A DNA stretch of 64,000 nucleotides from Jeongeupia naejangsanensis (GCF_016865585.1 NZ_JAESND010000005.1:62001-126000); one strand, 5' to 3'. Shown: positions 16,815 to 28,126, counted from the stretch's first letter. Notes: generated by a model not told the origin, from the letters alone. Translations and numbers: made by a program.

Positions 16815-18887
16815 ATGACTGCCAAACTCAGCGAAACCATCATCAACGAATCCCTAGAGAAGCTGTCTTGGAAGCAGTTATCAAGCCACCTTGCCGCGAC
16901 CACCTTGACGGAAGAGGACGCCAACAAGTTGACTGGGCTTGTCAAACGCGCCGAATCGCTCGTCTTGAAAAGAAAGAATCCTAGCCAAGAGACGAAACGC
17001 GATGAGCTTCTCCAAAAACTTGCTAATTTTCTGGATGCCAAGAACTACCCGAATCAAGCGGAATTTGTGCGCAATTACGACGCGCGGCTCAAGGAAATCG
17101 ATAGTGTGTATAAAGGCATTCTTGTACATCTAGCAAAGACCGACGCCGCAGCCCTAACTCCTGAGCTCCGCGTCTCGGCACTCCTTGACCGTGCCAACCG
17201 CGAATACAACGAGCTGCAGTCGCGGATGTTGCAAGGCATGCAAGGCGAGGGGGTACTAGATCTCGGAAAAGTCACCCTGAGAGACGATGACGGGCGAGCT
17301 TTCAGCCCCGATGCTGTGCACGAACTCATTGTCGCTACCTTCGCTAGTACATTAGGTATGGAGGCACACATTCACGGATGGTACGACCCTAACGGGGTAT
17401 TGACGCTGCCCTCGCTTCCGCCATCCACCGAGGAAAATCGACTCTCCGTGGGGTCTGTCCAACTTCTGGCCGCATCCTGGAGGAGCTGGCAATTTGCTGA
17501 GCGACGTCATCGTTTCTTAGATGGCGCCTTGGAGAAATGCACCGAACTTGATCCTTCTTGGACCAACCGCGGTTTCACTAGCTTGTGGCAGTCTCGGCCA
17601 GCTGATGACTTGCGAGAATTTCACGACTACCTTGCGAACAACCGACTAGCTGAGAGACTGAGGCAGCATTGGGTCAAGGTTCTAAGCAACCCGAAGTACC
17701 GTCGAGCAGTTGCGGGTATAGATGGTCAGGTAGAACTGCTCCCCAAGAACGCCATATCCCTCGACGAAATCCACGGCGCTACAGCCCTCAGCCAGCTACT
17801 CTCGGGGGCAATTACCGAGGACTGCGAGTTGTACGCGGGATTGACACTCGCGGAGTGGGTCCGCGGCTACTCTGCGTTACAGAGCGTTTGCGCAGCCGCT
17901 ATAGCTAGGGGCGACCCTGATCATCTCACCATTCGATTCAGTCGTCCTGATCTAGTGGCACTCCTAGAGCGCCTCGGACTACAAAATAGCAAGGCGGAGG
18001 TCTTCGTCAACCACGCGACCTATAGAAAGGCAAGTCGAGACTTGTTCGACCAGCCTCTGATCAAGCTTCAAGACGGAAGCCTCATTCTGCTAGCGCTTTC
18101 CGGTGCGACCTCGTCCATTCCGAATGTCATCTTATCGACACTTGGGATGCTAGAGGTCAATCTTGATGGTCGAGGCAAGCGATTCGAACGGTACATCATC
18201 GAGTTCCTAGGCAGGCAAGGTATCAAGGCCAAGAATATCGTGTGCAAACGCGGTGGTGAGATATACGACTACGATGTCGCCTTCGTGTGGGGCGACTACC
18301 TCTTCCTACTGGAGTGCAAGAGTCGTGGCCTTTCAGGTGGCGACCCAACCAAAGCCTATTATTTCTCACTTGGCATTCGTGATGTAATAAAACAAGTTAA
18401 GCGTTTGGCCGACGGCTTGGAGCGCTATCCCGATATTCTCACCGATCACTTTCCCGAAGCTGTTGGTAAGCAGGTAGTGCACTGTGTGATCAACTCACTG
18501 CCGTATGCAGTAATTGATGGAATAGACGACATACACTTCACTGACGAAGGGTCGTTCACTCGATTCTTCCAACAATCAGAGATTGGGCCACGGAGTTTCG
18601 ACCGCGACAAAGGCCTAGGTGACATAGATCCAGGCACGGCCGTTGCATTTTTGTGGGATGGGCCTTGTCCGACGCCCGAAGACCTCTTGCGGCAACTAAA
18701 GAACCCGATTCAGCTTGCGATATCTACAACGCACACGACGCTTTCTCCGCTTTACGTGCCTGTTGGAGAGCAAACCGCACTTCAATTGATTGCGTTTGGT
18801 AGTACAGACACTACACTTGCCAGCCACAGGCAGGCTGCGCGAGAGGCTGGTTATCGAAGTGGAGGCGATCCATCGGATCTTCCATAA
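16815..18887 (+). CDS. Unrecognised 690-residue protein with a PD-(D/E)XK-like nuclease motif
   Basis: No family recognised for the whole protein. Residues 1-160 are helical and charged, followed by a long region with no clear motif. Near the C-terminus the sequence has the layout of a restriction-like nuclease: Glu in KRFERYIIEFLG (E458), Asp in YDYDVAF (D487), and the E-x-K pair in FLLECKSR (E500, K502). This matches the Glu, Asp, Glu-x-Lys order of the PD-(D/E)XK fold in NERD-like and Mrr-like enzymes. It stands between a Gabija-like pair and a retron with its own 279-base upstream gap, so it may be an independent defence gene. Codon use is less GC-rich than the core genes on the right, which fits horizontal transfer. 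Confidence 0.65.
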   Translation: MTAKLSETIINESLEKLSWKQLSSHLAATTLTEEDANKLTGLVKRAESLVLKRKNPSQETKRDELLQKLANFLDAKNYPNQAEFVRNYDARLKEIDSVYKGILVHLAKTDAAALTPELRVSALLDRANREYNELQSRMLQGMQGEGVLDLGKVTLRDDDGRAFSPDAVHELIVATFASTLGMEAHIHGWYDPNGVLTLPSLPPSTEENRLSVGSVQLLAASWRSWQFAERRHRFLDGALEKCTELDPSWTNRGFTSLWQSRPADDLREFHDYLANNRLAERLRQHWVKVLSNPKYRRAVAGIDGQVELLPKNAISLDEIHGATALSQLLSGAITEDCELYAGLTLAEWVRGYSALQSVCAAAIARGDPDHLTIRFSRPDLVALLERLGLQNSKAEVFVNHATYRKASRDLFDQPLIKLQDGSLILLALSGATSSIPNVILSTLGMLEVNLDGRGKRFERYIIEFLGRQGIKAKNIVCKRGGEIYDYDVAFVWGDYLFLLECKSRGLSGGDPTKAYYFSLGIRDVIKQVKRLADGLERYPDILTDHFPEAVGKQVVHCVINSLPYAVIDGIDDIHFTDEGSFTRFFQQSEIGPRSFDRDKGLGDIDPGTAVAFLWDGPCPTPEDLLRQLKNPIQLAISTTHTTLSPLYVPVGEQTALQLIAFGSTDTTLASHRQAAREAGYRSGGDPSDLP

Positions 18888-19178
18888 AGACAAGAAATTT
18901 TGTGTTCGACGCTAACGGTGACGGTGAGCTTTGGGCTTTCGAGATGCTCCTGTGAATGACCGTACCTCGCTTAAACGGACGGTCCGGGCGCAACTGGTAA
19001 AGGTCACCTTGCGACCCGAAGTAGCCGCACAAAGTGCTGCTTGAGGCTCTTACGAGGCGGCCTTGCAGTAAACGCTTTGATATCGAGTCCGTCGTGAATC
19101 AAAGGGCGGATATTGGCAACACCGCCTCTACGAAATCTGGGGCGGTTCATTGAGCCTTGAGCTGCATTAGGAGCGCTC
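18888..19178. other. Intergenic region upstream of the retron operon
   Basis: 291 bases with no gene I can support. An ACCGT...ACGGT inverted repeat lies near 18960-18984. AGGAG at 19169-19173 is the ribosome-binding site of the retron effector gene. Confidence 0.4.
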
Positions 19179-20486
19179 GTGTCTAACCAAGCCCCCATTC
19201 TTCACTCCGAACAAACGCAGAATTGGCTCAACCAGTTCGCAATGGGCGACCGCAAGCTCGCCGAAGAGTTGCTTTCAGCCTTCATGCTTGTGTCTCGTGA
19301 TGATTTCCACGACCACTTGCGGGAGCTCATTCTTGAGCGCGCAGCTCTGGTGAACGGTGTCGTGGCGCTTTATGCAGAGCGTGAGTTGAGGCACCGATTC
19401 GGCGTTCCTCACCGCCTGTTTAAGGAGTCATCAAAAAAACCACGTCGCGCAGAAGGGAAGGTAGGACCACCAGCAGTCAAAGCGACCAAGGCATACGATC
19501 CGTCGGTGGGTAGCGAGGGGATCGTTGCTCAACTGATCACCGAACTTTGTCGTGAATTCCCGAAAAGGTTTGTGAGCCATCCAGGACCCGACCAGATACG
19601 CCAAAAGAAAGTTCGAGCCTTTTGGGTTGTGACCGATCTCGTCGGCAGTGGGACGCGTGCCCGAAATTATCTTGAAGCTGCATGGCGAGTGCGGTCCATT
19701 CGGAGTTGGAGCTCTGGTCACTTCCTCAAGTTTTCGGTCGTCGCCTACACTAGTACGGCCCATGGGGAGAGGCTGGTTCGAAACCATCCATGCAACCCGG
19801 AAGTTATTCAAGTCACGCCCAGCCCAACCATCGATAGCGTGTTCTCGAAAGCGGACGCTGAAAAGATGACGCGACTATGCCAGATGTACGATCCTACGGT
19901 GTCCGATTCCAGCTTCGTTCCTTGGGCCTCCGTAGGTGATAGCTTAGGGTATGCCGGTACCGGCGCACTTCTCGTATTTGCGCATGGTGCCCCAAACAAC
20001 GTGCCATTGATGTTCCACAAGACATCAAAGCGAAAACGTTCACCGTGGACACCATTGTTTCCTGCGAGGGTGTCGGCCACTATCGCTTCCCACTCGTTTG
20101 GCGTTAGCTTAAATGCTGAGAAGATTCAGCAACGCCTAACCAAGGTTGGGCAGACGGGCTTGGCCAATTCAAGAGCGGTCTTGAATAGCGACATTCCAAC
20201 GGGCAAGGTGCTCTTACTGCTTGGCGCCATCTCACGTCCTCGTCGCTTTAGCGACAGTGTGCTATCACGTCAAACGGGCATGCCAACTTACGAGGTTGCT
20301 CGCCTTTGCACGTTGATGGCCAGCTATGGATGGATTGATTCTCAGCGTCGGCTTACCGACGCGGGGCAGGGGCAACTGAGCCATGCGCGAAAAAGTGTAA
20401 CCAAGCAGATGTCCGAGCTGTTGCAGCCTCTTGGTCAAATCGAGATAAAACCGTACTATCCGAAATCGTTGAGGCATCCGGTCTAA
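19179..20486 (+). CDS. Retron effector: phosphoribosyltransferase-like domain plus winged helix
   Basis: 435 residues from a GTG with AGGAG 5 bases upstream. Residues 151-161 (VTDLVGSGTRA) form the PRPP-binding loop typical of type I phosphoribosyltransferases, inside an alpha/beta core (about 105-290) that starts at IVAQLITELCREFP. The C-terminal part, about 335-410, looks like a winged helix (GKVLLLLGAISRPRRFSDSVLSRQTGMPTYEVARLC). PRTase plus winged helix is the effector gene of one known class of retrons, commonly called type III, and the gene lies 190 bases upstream of a retron-like reverse transcriptase. In retrons the effector is held inactive by the RT-msDNA complex and released by phage. 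Which molecule this PRTase acts on is not known to me. Confidence 0.78.
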   Translation: MSNQAPILHSEQTQNWLNQFAMGDRKLAEELLSAFMLVSRDDFHDHLRELILERAALVNGVVALYAERELRHRFGVPHRLFKESSKKPRRAEGKVGPPAVKATKAYDPSVGSEGIVAQLITELCREFPKRFVSHPGPDQIRQKKVRAFWVVTDLVGSGTRARNYLEAAWRVRSIRSWSSGHFLKFSVVAYTSTAHGERLVRNHPCNPEVIQVTPSPTIDSVFSKADAEKMTRLCQMYDPTVSDSSFVPWASVGDSLGYAGTGALLVFAHGAPNNVPLMFHKTSKRKRSPWTPLFPARVSATIASHSFGVSLNAEKIQQRLTKVGQTGLANSRAVLNSDIPTGKVLLLLGAISRPRRFSDSVLSRQTGMPTYEVARLCTLMASYGWIDSQRRLTDAGQGQLSHARKSVTKQMSELLQPLGQIEIKPYYPKSLRHPV

Positions 20487-20676
20487 GCAATCTAGATTCG
20501 GTGCGCGTCGAAGAGGACGTAACCACCATCGATGCGCCTCGGCGTATCGACCGGGCACAGACTACTGTCGCTCTATGTAACAGCCCCCGCTTACGGCTAA
20601 GTACGCCCGCCACAAGGCTACGTGGCGAGGTCTTCGGCTTGCGGCGGGCGTACTCACCCTGCGGGTGTCAAAGTAG
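20487..20676 (+). ncRNA. Putative retron msr-msd non-coding RNA
   Basis: The 190 bases between effector and reverse transcriptase contain three strong hairpins: CGATGCGC..GCGTATCG with a CTCG loop (20530-20549); a long hairpin with a perfect 11-bp stem GTACGCCCGCC (20601-20611) / GGCGGGCGTAC (20643-20653), the likely msd stem; and CACCC-TGC-GGGTG (20655-20667) just before the RT start. Retron RTs are normally encoded beside such an RNA. I could not identify a convincing a1/a2 pairing or the priming guanosine, so the exact ends are uncertain. Confidence 0.6.
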
Positions 20677-21846
20677 ATGACAGACTGGAAGCCTCAACCC
20701 TATCGCCGCGCAGCAGAGGATCTTGGCATATCCAAAGCAGTGCTCGACGCCTCCATCGCCGCAAGCTTGGCCGTGGTAGACGTCAACCCATCCCTCCCAC
20801 CAATTCTGACACTTAAGCATTTGTCCCACTTGAGCGGCGTACCGTACCAAGACTTGCGCCTAATAGTCAGTCGTGAGAACGCAGACCCGTACAAGATTTT
20901 CCGAATTCGCAAGCGCCCGAGGCGAGATGGGCTCACGCAATTTCGGGTGATTTGTATTCCTGAGGTCAAGCTTGCAGAGGTACAGCAATGGATAGCCAGA
21001 AAGGTGCTGGCTCACGGCCGGCCTCACTCGGCAAGTACGGCTTTTGCACCAGGCTCGCGATTAGTTGACGCAGTGCAGCCTCATTGCGGCAGCCGCTGGA
21101 TCATCAAGGTGGATGTACGACGCTTTTTTGAATCGGTATCCGAAATAGCGGCCTATCGAGTGTTCCGACGTTTAGGCTACCAGCCACTCATGTCGCTGGA
21201 ACTTGCTAGGCTATGTACACGAGTCGGCCCGATTACAAAGCTAAGGCGCACACGTCACTGGACACGGGTGGCGCCGCTAGATGCTGCAACAATTAGGAGC
21301 TACGCAGTTCGCCATCTGGGGCACTTACCTCAGGGCGCATCCACCAGCCCAATGCTTGCCAACTTGGTCATGTGTGATGCCGATGCCGAACTTACCAAAG
21401 CCGCCGAGTCATTCCATCTAATCTACACCCGGTATGCCGATGACCTAACCTTTTCGACACGTAATGCCGCGTTTGATCGGAGTGCTGCGGTAACGCTTAT
21501 CAAACAGGTCTATCGAGTATTGGGGCGCTTTGGACTTGAGCCCAACCTTGCAAAAACTCAGGTCGTGCCACCTCGAGCACGGAAAATTGTACTTGGCCTC
21601 TTGGCAGACCAGGATGTGCCCCGCCTAACACGTGAGTTTAAGAAAAAAATGCGCATGCATCTCTACTATTTAGAGCGCGCAGACGTAGGCCCAGTGAGGC
21701 ACGCGCAGCAGCGTGGATTTTCAGCGGTTGCTGGACTACGCAATCATTTGTTGGGACTTGCAGCATATGCTTCCCAAGTAGAGCCCATGTATGGGGCCGA
21801 ACTAAGGAAGAGACTCATGGCAGTATCTTGGCCCATTGTTTATTGA
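20677..21846 (+). CDS. Retron-type reverse transcriptase
   Basis: 389 residues. RT motifs are in order: DGLTQFRVICIP (RT1-like), WIIKVDVRRFFES (about 142-153), LPQGASTSP (217-225), the catalytic YADD (253-256) within YTRYADDLTFST, and LEPNLAKTQVV (about 287-297). The stretch ARKIVLGLLADQDVPRLTREFKKK occupies the place of the retron thumb signature, where VTG is usual; here it reads VLG. There is an insertion of about 25 basic residues between the motif-3 region and LPQG (KLRRTRHWTRVAP). It would copy the msd part of the adjacent RNA into msDNA and, with the PRTase protein, form an anti-phage retron. The catalytic site is intact. Confidence 0.82.
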   Translation: MTDWKPQPYRRAAEDLGISKAVLDASIAASLAVVDVNPSLPPILTLKHLSHLSGVPYQDLRLIVSRENADPYKIFRIRKRPRRDGLTQFRVICIPEVKLAEVQQWIARKVLAHGRPHSASTAFAPGSRLVDAVQPHCGSRWIIKVDVRRFFESVSEIAAYRVFRRLGYQPLMSLELARLCTRVGPITKLRRTRHWTRVAPLDAATIRSYAVRHLGHLPQGASTSPMLANLVMCDADAELTKAAESFHLIYTRYADDLTFSTRNAAFDRSAAVTLIKQVYRVLGRFGLEPNLAKTQVVPPRARKIVLGLLADQDVPRLTREFKKKMRMHLYYLERADVGPVRHAQQRGFSAVAGLRNHLLGLAAYASQVEPMYGAELRKRLMAVSWPIVY

Positions 21847-21884
21847 GGTAAGTGACGTCCCCCCGTCTTGAATAGCACTTCGCT

Positions 21885-22512
21885 TTAGAGTCCGGCCCCC
21901 GATATTACCGGTTTCTTCATCGCTAACTGCCGGGCGTACGCCGAGGGCGTCAGCCCGCCCAACACCTTCTTCGGTCGTTCCTCGTTGTATTCCCGCCGCC
22001 AGGCTTCGATCAGCACCCGCGCATGCGCCAAACTGGTGAACCAGTGCTCGTTCAGGCATTCGTCACGTAGCCGTCCGTTGAACGATTCGATGTAGGCGTT
22101 CTGATTCGGCTTGCCCGGGGTTCGATCTGCCGCAGCGTAATGCCGCGCTGATGCGCCCAGTTCAGCATCGCCCAGCCGCAGAACTCCTTACCATTGTCAG
22201 TGCGGATGATCTGCGGCAAGCCGCGCCAGAGTCCCAGTCGATCCAGTTGCCGCGTCAGGATGTCACCGCTGATGGCCCGCTCCGGGATCACCGCAATGGC
22301 CTCATGGGTCGCGTCATCGACGATGGTCAGGCACTTGATCACCCGGCCTTCGGCGGTGCGATCGAACACGAAGTCCATCGACCAGACCTCGTTGGCGGTC
22401 TGCGGTCGCAGCAGCGGCTGTCGTTCGGCCAGTGCAACCTTCTTGCGTTTGCGTCGCCGCACCTGCAGTCCGGCTTGCGCATACAGCCGTTCGACCCGCT
22501 TGAGCCCCAATC
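21885..22512 (-). pseudogene. IS3-family transposase OrfB remnant (truncated and frameshifted)
   Basis: On the minus strand the reading VERLYAQAGLQVRRRKRKKV, then WSMDFVFDRTAEGR, IVDDATHEAIAVI and IRTDNGKEF is the rve core of an IS3-family OrfB. At about 22112-22121 a run CCCCGGG carries a net shift of +2 (or -1), and the protein resumes in another frame as [21 protein letters not shown]...[21 protein letters not shown]-like sequence down to the stop at 21885. The N-terminal third of OrfB and all of OrfA are missing; similarity stops near 22512. It is a dead fragment at the border between the defence island and gyrB. Confidence 0.85.
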
Positions 22513-22576
22513 AATCTCCTCTCACAAACGTAAAGGACCGAATTAAAGGGGGCCTGGCTTTTCAGCGCCGAAAAAC

Positions 22577-22605
22577 AAGAGGCCTCCGACAAGGGGAGGC
22601 CTCTT
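22577..22605 (-). terminator. gyrB intrinsic terminator
   Basis: A perfect 11-bp stem AAGAGGCCTCC / GGAGGCCTCTT (22577-22587 and 22595-22605) with a short loop; on the minus strand it is followed by TTGTTTTT. It lies about 60 bases downstream of the gyrB stop and 65 bases from the broken IS3 gene, marking the edge of the core genome. Confidence 0.85.
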
Positions 22606-22666
22606 AACTAATCCCAAAAATCTAGAAATTTGGGAAAAATCTAAATCTTGGCGGGATCCTACAACG

Positions 22667-25132
<2,466 letters not shown>

Positions 25133-25144
25133 TCATGCGGGGAT

Positions 25145-26251
25145 CTAGATCCGCATCGGCATGACGATGTATTTGAAGTGCTCGTTGTCCGGAATCGTCA
25201 CCAGCACCGACGAGTTCACGTCACCGAAACTGAAGTGCAGCGTTTCGGCACTCAGGTTGGTCAGCACGTCGAGCAGGTACTGGATGTTGAAGCCGATATC
25301 CAGCGGTGCGCCCTGGTAGGCGACTTCGACTTCTTCCTGCGCCTCTTCCTGCTCGTTGTTGTTGCAGAGGATCTTCAGCAGGCCTTCAGTCAGCACCAGA
25401 CGGACGCCGCGGAATTTCTCGTTCGAGAGGATGGCGGCGCGCTGCAGCGACGACAGCAGGGACGTGCGGTCGATGGTCAGCAGCTTGTCGTTGTTCTGCG
25501 GAATCACCCGGTTGTAGTCGGGGAACTTGCCGTCGACGACCTTGGAATGGATGACGATGCTGCCGAAGCTGAACTTGACCTGGTTGCCGGCGATGTCGAT
25601 CGCCACTTCGTCGTCGACGTCGCCGAGCAGCTTGTACAGCTCGAGGATGGTCTTGCGCGGCAGGATCACTTCGTTCTTGTCGAAGCTCGCCGACAGCTCG
25701 GTCGAGGCGAAGCCGAGACGATGGCCGTCGGTGGCGACCAGCTTCAGGTGGCTGCCTTCGGTGACCACGAAAAGGCCATTCAGGTAGTAGCGGATGTCCT
25801 GATGCGCCATGGCGTACTGGACGCGGCCGAGCAGCGCCTTCAGCTGGCCCTGCGGCATGCGCAGCGTTGCCTTCAGGTTGGTGTCGACCGCCAGCGTCGG
25901 GAAATCGCCCGCCGGCAACGTCTGCAGCTGGAAGCGGCTCTTGCCCGCCTTCAGCGTCAGGCGGCCATCGGCCTCCTCGAGACTGACGACGGTCTTGTCC
26001 GGAATCGCGCGCAGGATGTCGGAAAACTTCTTGGCCGATACGGTGATCGCGAAATCGTCGCCCGAAAAACCTTCGCGCTGACTGCTTTCGATCTGGATTT
26101 CCAGATCGGTGCCGGTGAACGACAACGCGTCACCGGCCTTGCGGATCAGCACATTCGACAGAATCGGCAGCGTGTGACGGCGCTCGACGATCCCGGTGAC
26201 CGTGGCGAGCGGTTTGAGCAGCGCATCGCGTTCAGCTTGCAACAGTTGCAT
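25145..26251 (-). CDS. dnaN: DNA polymerase III sliding clamp (beta subunit)
   Basis: 368 residues, the standard length of DnaN. It begins MQLLQAERDALLKPLATVTGIVERRHTLPILSN, and has the clamp signatures DGKFPDYNRVIP and a C-terminal end in YIVMPMRI. The ring-shaped dimer tethers the replicative polymerase and many repair proteins to DNA. It lies 83 bases downstream of dnaA on the same strand; a terminator follows before gyrB. recF, often found next, is missing from this cluster. Confidence 0.97.
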   Translation of the reverse strand: MQLLQAERDALLKPLATVTGIVERRHTLPILSNVLIRKAGDALSFTGTDLEIQIESSQREGFSGDDFAITVSAKKFSDILRAIPDKTVVSLEEADGRLTLKAGKSRFQLQTLPAGDFPTLAVDTNLKATLRMPQGQLKALLGRVQYAMAHQDIRYYLNGLFVVTEGSHLKLVATDGHRLGFASTELSASFDKNEVILPRKTILELYKLLGDVDDEVAIDIAGNQVKFSFGSIVIHSKVVDGKFPDYNRVIPQNNDKLLTIDRTSLLSSLQRAAILSNEKFRGVRLVLTEGLLKILCNNNEQEEAQEEVEVAYQGAPLDIGFNIQYLLDVLTNLSAETLHFSFGDVNSSVLVTIPDNEHFKYIVMPMRI

Positions 26252-26334
26252 GACATCCCATCCGCGAGAAAATTGTTTGAAGTGGAACCGCCGAATTTTA
26301 CCTTAAATCAGCGGCTTCTGATGCCGGCGCGGCG

Positions 26335-27738
26335 TCAGCTGCGCAGCATTTGCAGCAGCACGCTGTACTGGTGGCCGAGTTCCTGATCGTTCTGCCGCAT
26401 CTCGTCGATGGTGCGGCAGGCGTGCAGCACCGTCGTGTGGTCGCGGCCGCCGAACGCGTCGCCGATCGCCGGCAGGCTCATCTGCGTCAGTTCCTTGGTC
26501 AGCGTCATCGCGATCTGCCGGGGCCGGGCGATATCGCGCGTGCGCTTCTTGCTGTGCATGTCGGCGACCTTGATCTTGTAGAAGTCGGCGACGGTCTTCT
26601 GGATGTTCTCGACCGAAATCAGCCGGTTGCCGGCGGCGAGAATGTCCTTCAGCGCTTCCTTGGCCGCGTCGAGCGTCAGCGGCTGGTTGGTGAAGCGCGA
26701 GTAGGCGAGTACCCGTTTCAGCGCGCCTTCCAGCTCGCGCACGTTTGAACGGATGTGTTTGGCAACGAAGAATGCCACGGTCGAATCGAGCTTGAAGTTC
26801 TCGCGCTCGGCCTTCTTCATCAGGATCGCCACGCGCATCTCCAGCTCCGGCGGTTCGATCGCGACGGTCAGCCCCCAGGAGAAGCGCGACGTCAGCCGCT
26901 CCTGCAGTCCTTCGATTTCGCGCGGAATCCGGTCCGACGTCAGGATGATCTGCTTGTGGCCTTCGACCAGCGCGTTGAACAGATAGAAGAATTCTTCCTG
27001 GGTCTTGTCCTTGCCGACGAAGAACTGGATGTCGTCGATCAGCAGCAGGTCGAGCGAGTGGTAGTAGCGCTTGAACTCGTCGAACGCCTTGTGCTGGTAG
27101 GCCTTGACCACGTCGGTGACGTACTTTTCGGCGTGGATGTAGCGGATCTTCGCCGCCGGATTGCGCTGGTGCACGAGATTGCCGATGGACTGGATCAAGT
27201 GCGTCTTGCCGAGGCCGACGCCGCCGTAGACGAACAACGGGTTGTAGCTCTCGCCCGGATGTTCGGCCACCTGCTGCGCCGCAGCGCGTGCCAGCTGGTT
27301 GGCCTTGCCGGTAACCAGCGTCTCGAACGTGAAGTTCGGATTCAGGCGGGTCGTTTCGTGATTGGCCGCAGCGGCGGCGATCACCGGCTGCGCCGGCGCC
27401 GGATTGGCCGGATTGCTGCTCGGCCGGCGCGGCTGGGCCGGCGCCGCGGCGACGGCGCTGGACGACTGGCTGGGCGCGGCCTTGCGCGGGCCGCTGCCGA
27501 CCTTGAGCGAAATCGTCGGCGCTTCACCGCCACAGAAACCGGCGGCGGCTTCTTCGATCAGGCCGAGAAAACGGTCACGGATGAACTGCAGGAAAATCTG
27601 GTTCGGAACGATCAGATGCAGCGCGTCATCCTTGGGCTCGGCCACCAGCGGGCGGATCCAGATGCGGAACTGGTCGGCGCCCAGGCGGCCTTCAAGTTCG
27701 GTCAGGCAGTGGGCCCAGCAATTTTCGAGCGCGGACAT
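26335..27738 (-). CDS. dnaA: Chromosomal replication initiator DnaA
   Basis: 467 residues from ATG 27738. Domain I (MSALENCWAHCLTELEGRLGADQFRIWIRPL) is followed by a Pro/Ala-rich linker and the AAA+ domain with Walker A GGVGLGKTHL and Walker B LLIDDIQF. The C-terminal DNA-binding domain has the signature GGRDHTTVLHACRTIDEM. A TTG eight codons upstream is possible but less likely. DnaA binds TTATCCACA boxes and opens the origin. It is the first gene of dnaA-dnaN and diverges from rpmH; one perfect DnaA box is in the shared upstream region. Confidence 0.97.
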   Translation of the reverse strand: MSALENCWAHCLTELEGRLGADQFRIWIRPLVAEPKDDALHLIVPNQIFLQFIRDRFLGLIEEAAAGFCGGEAPTISLKVGSGPRKAAPSQSSSAVAAAPAQPRRPSSNPANPAPAQPVIAAAAANHETTRLNPNFTFETLVTGKANQLARAAAQQVAEHPGESYNPLFVYGGVGLGKTHLIQSIGNLVHQRNPAAKIRYIHAEKYVTDVVKAYQHKAFDEFKRYYHSLDLLLIDDIQFFVGKDKTQEEFFYLFNALVEGHKQIILTSDRIPREIEGLQERLTSRFSWGLTVAIEPPELEMRVAILMKKAERENFKLDSTVAFFVAKHIRSNVRELEGALKRVLAYSRFTNQPLTLDAAKEALKDILAAGNRLISVENIQKTVADFYKIKVADMHSKKRTRDIARPRQIAMTLTKELTQMSLPAIGDAFGGRDHTTVLHACRTIDEMRQNDQELGHQYSVLLQMLRS

Positions 27739-27972
27739 AGAAGGGGGCCAGCTTCGCGACAATAGCAGGCCACGCCGGAAGTCGATTTCAGGCGCGGCGG
27801 CGGTGCGAAGCCGATGGCAGGGTGGTGGTGGATTGGCTGAATTCTACCCTGAGCCGGCAAAGTTATCCACAGGTTTGCCACAACATCGCCCGACGAAAGG
27901 GTTGACAAGCCCATGGCTTTATTGTGGAATCAATGGTTTACTGTCGATTTAGTCCGCTCAGGAATTCTAGTC
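27739..27972. other. dnaA-rpmH intergenic region with one DnaA box
   Basis: 234 bases between divergent dnaA and rpmH. A perfect DnaA box TTATCCACA is at 27863-27871. I found no second good match, so this region alone is a poor fit for a full oriC; the box may serve dnaA autoregulation. The divergent gene orientation here does fit a place near the origin. Confidence 0.6.
27902..27930 (+). promoter_or_regulatory. Probable sigma-70 promoter of rpmH
   Basis: A perfect -35 box TTGACA at 27902-27907, a 17-base spacer and a weak -10 box TGGAAT at 27925-27930, about 40 bases upstream of rpmH. It would drive the rpmH-rnpA-yidD-yidC operon. Confidence 0.5.
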
Positions 27973-28107
27973 ATGAAACGTACTTTCCAGCCGTCCGTTA
28001 TCCGCCGCAAGCGCACCCACGGTTTCCGCGCCCGCATGAAGACCAACGGTGGTCGCAATGTGATCGCCGCGCGCCGCGCCAAGGGCCGCGCTGTCCTGTC
28101 GGCTTAA
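27973..28107 (+). CDS. rpmH: 50S ribosomal protein L34
   Basis: 44 residues, [20 protein letters not shown] and onward to [10 protein letters not shown], the invariant L34 pattern, very rich in Arg and Lys. It is the first gene of the conserved rpmH-rnpA-yidD-yidC-mnmE run beside dnaA. The gap to rnpA is 19 bases. Confidence 0.97.
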   Translation: MKRTFQPSVIRRKRTHGFRARMKTNGGRNVIAARRAKGRAVLSA

Positions 28108-28126
28108 GCAGACCGGAAGCGCCGGC

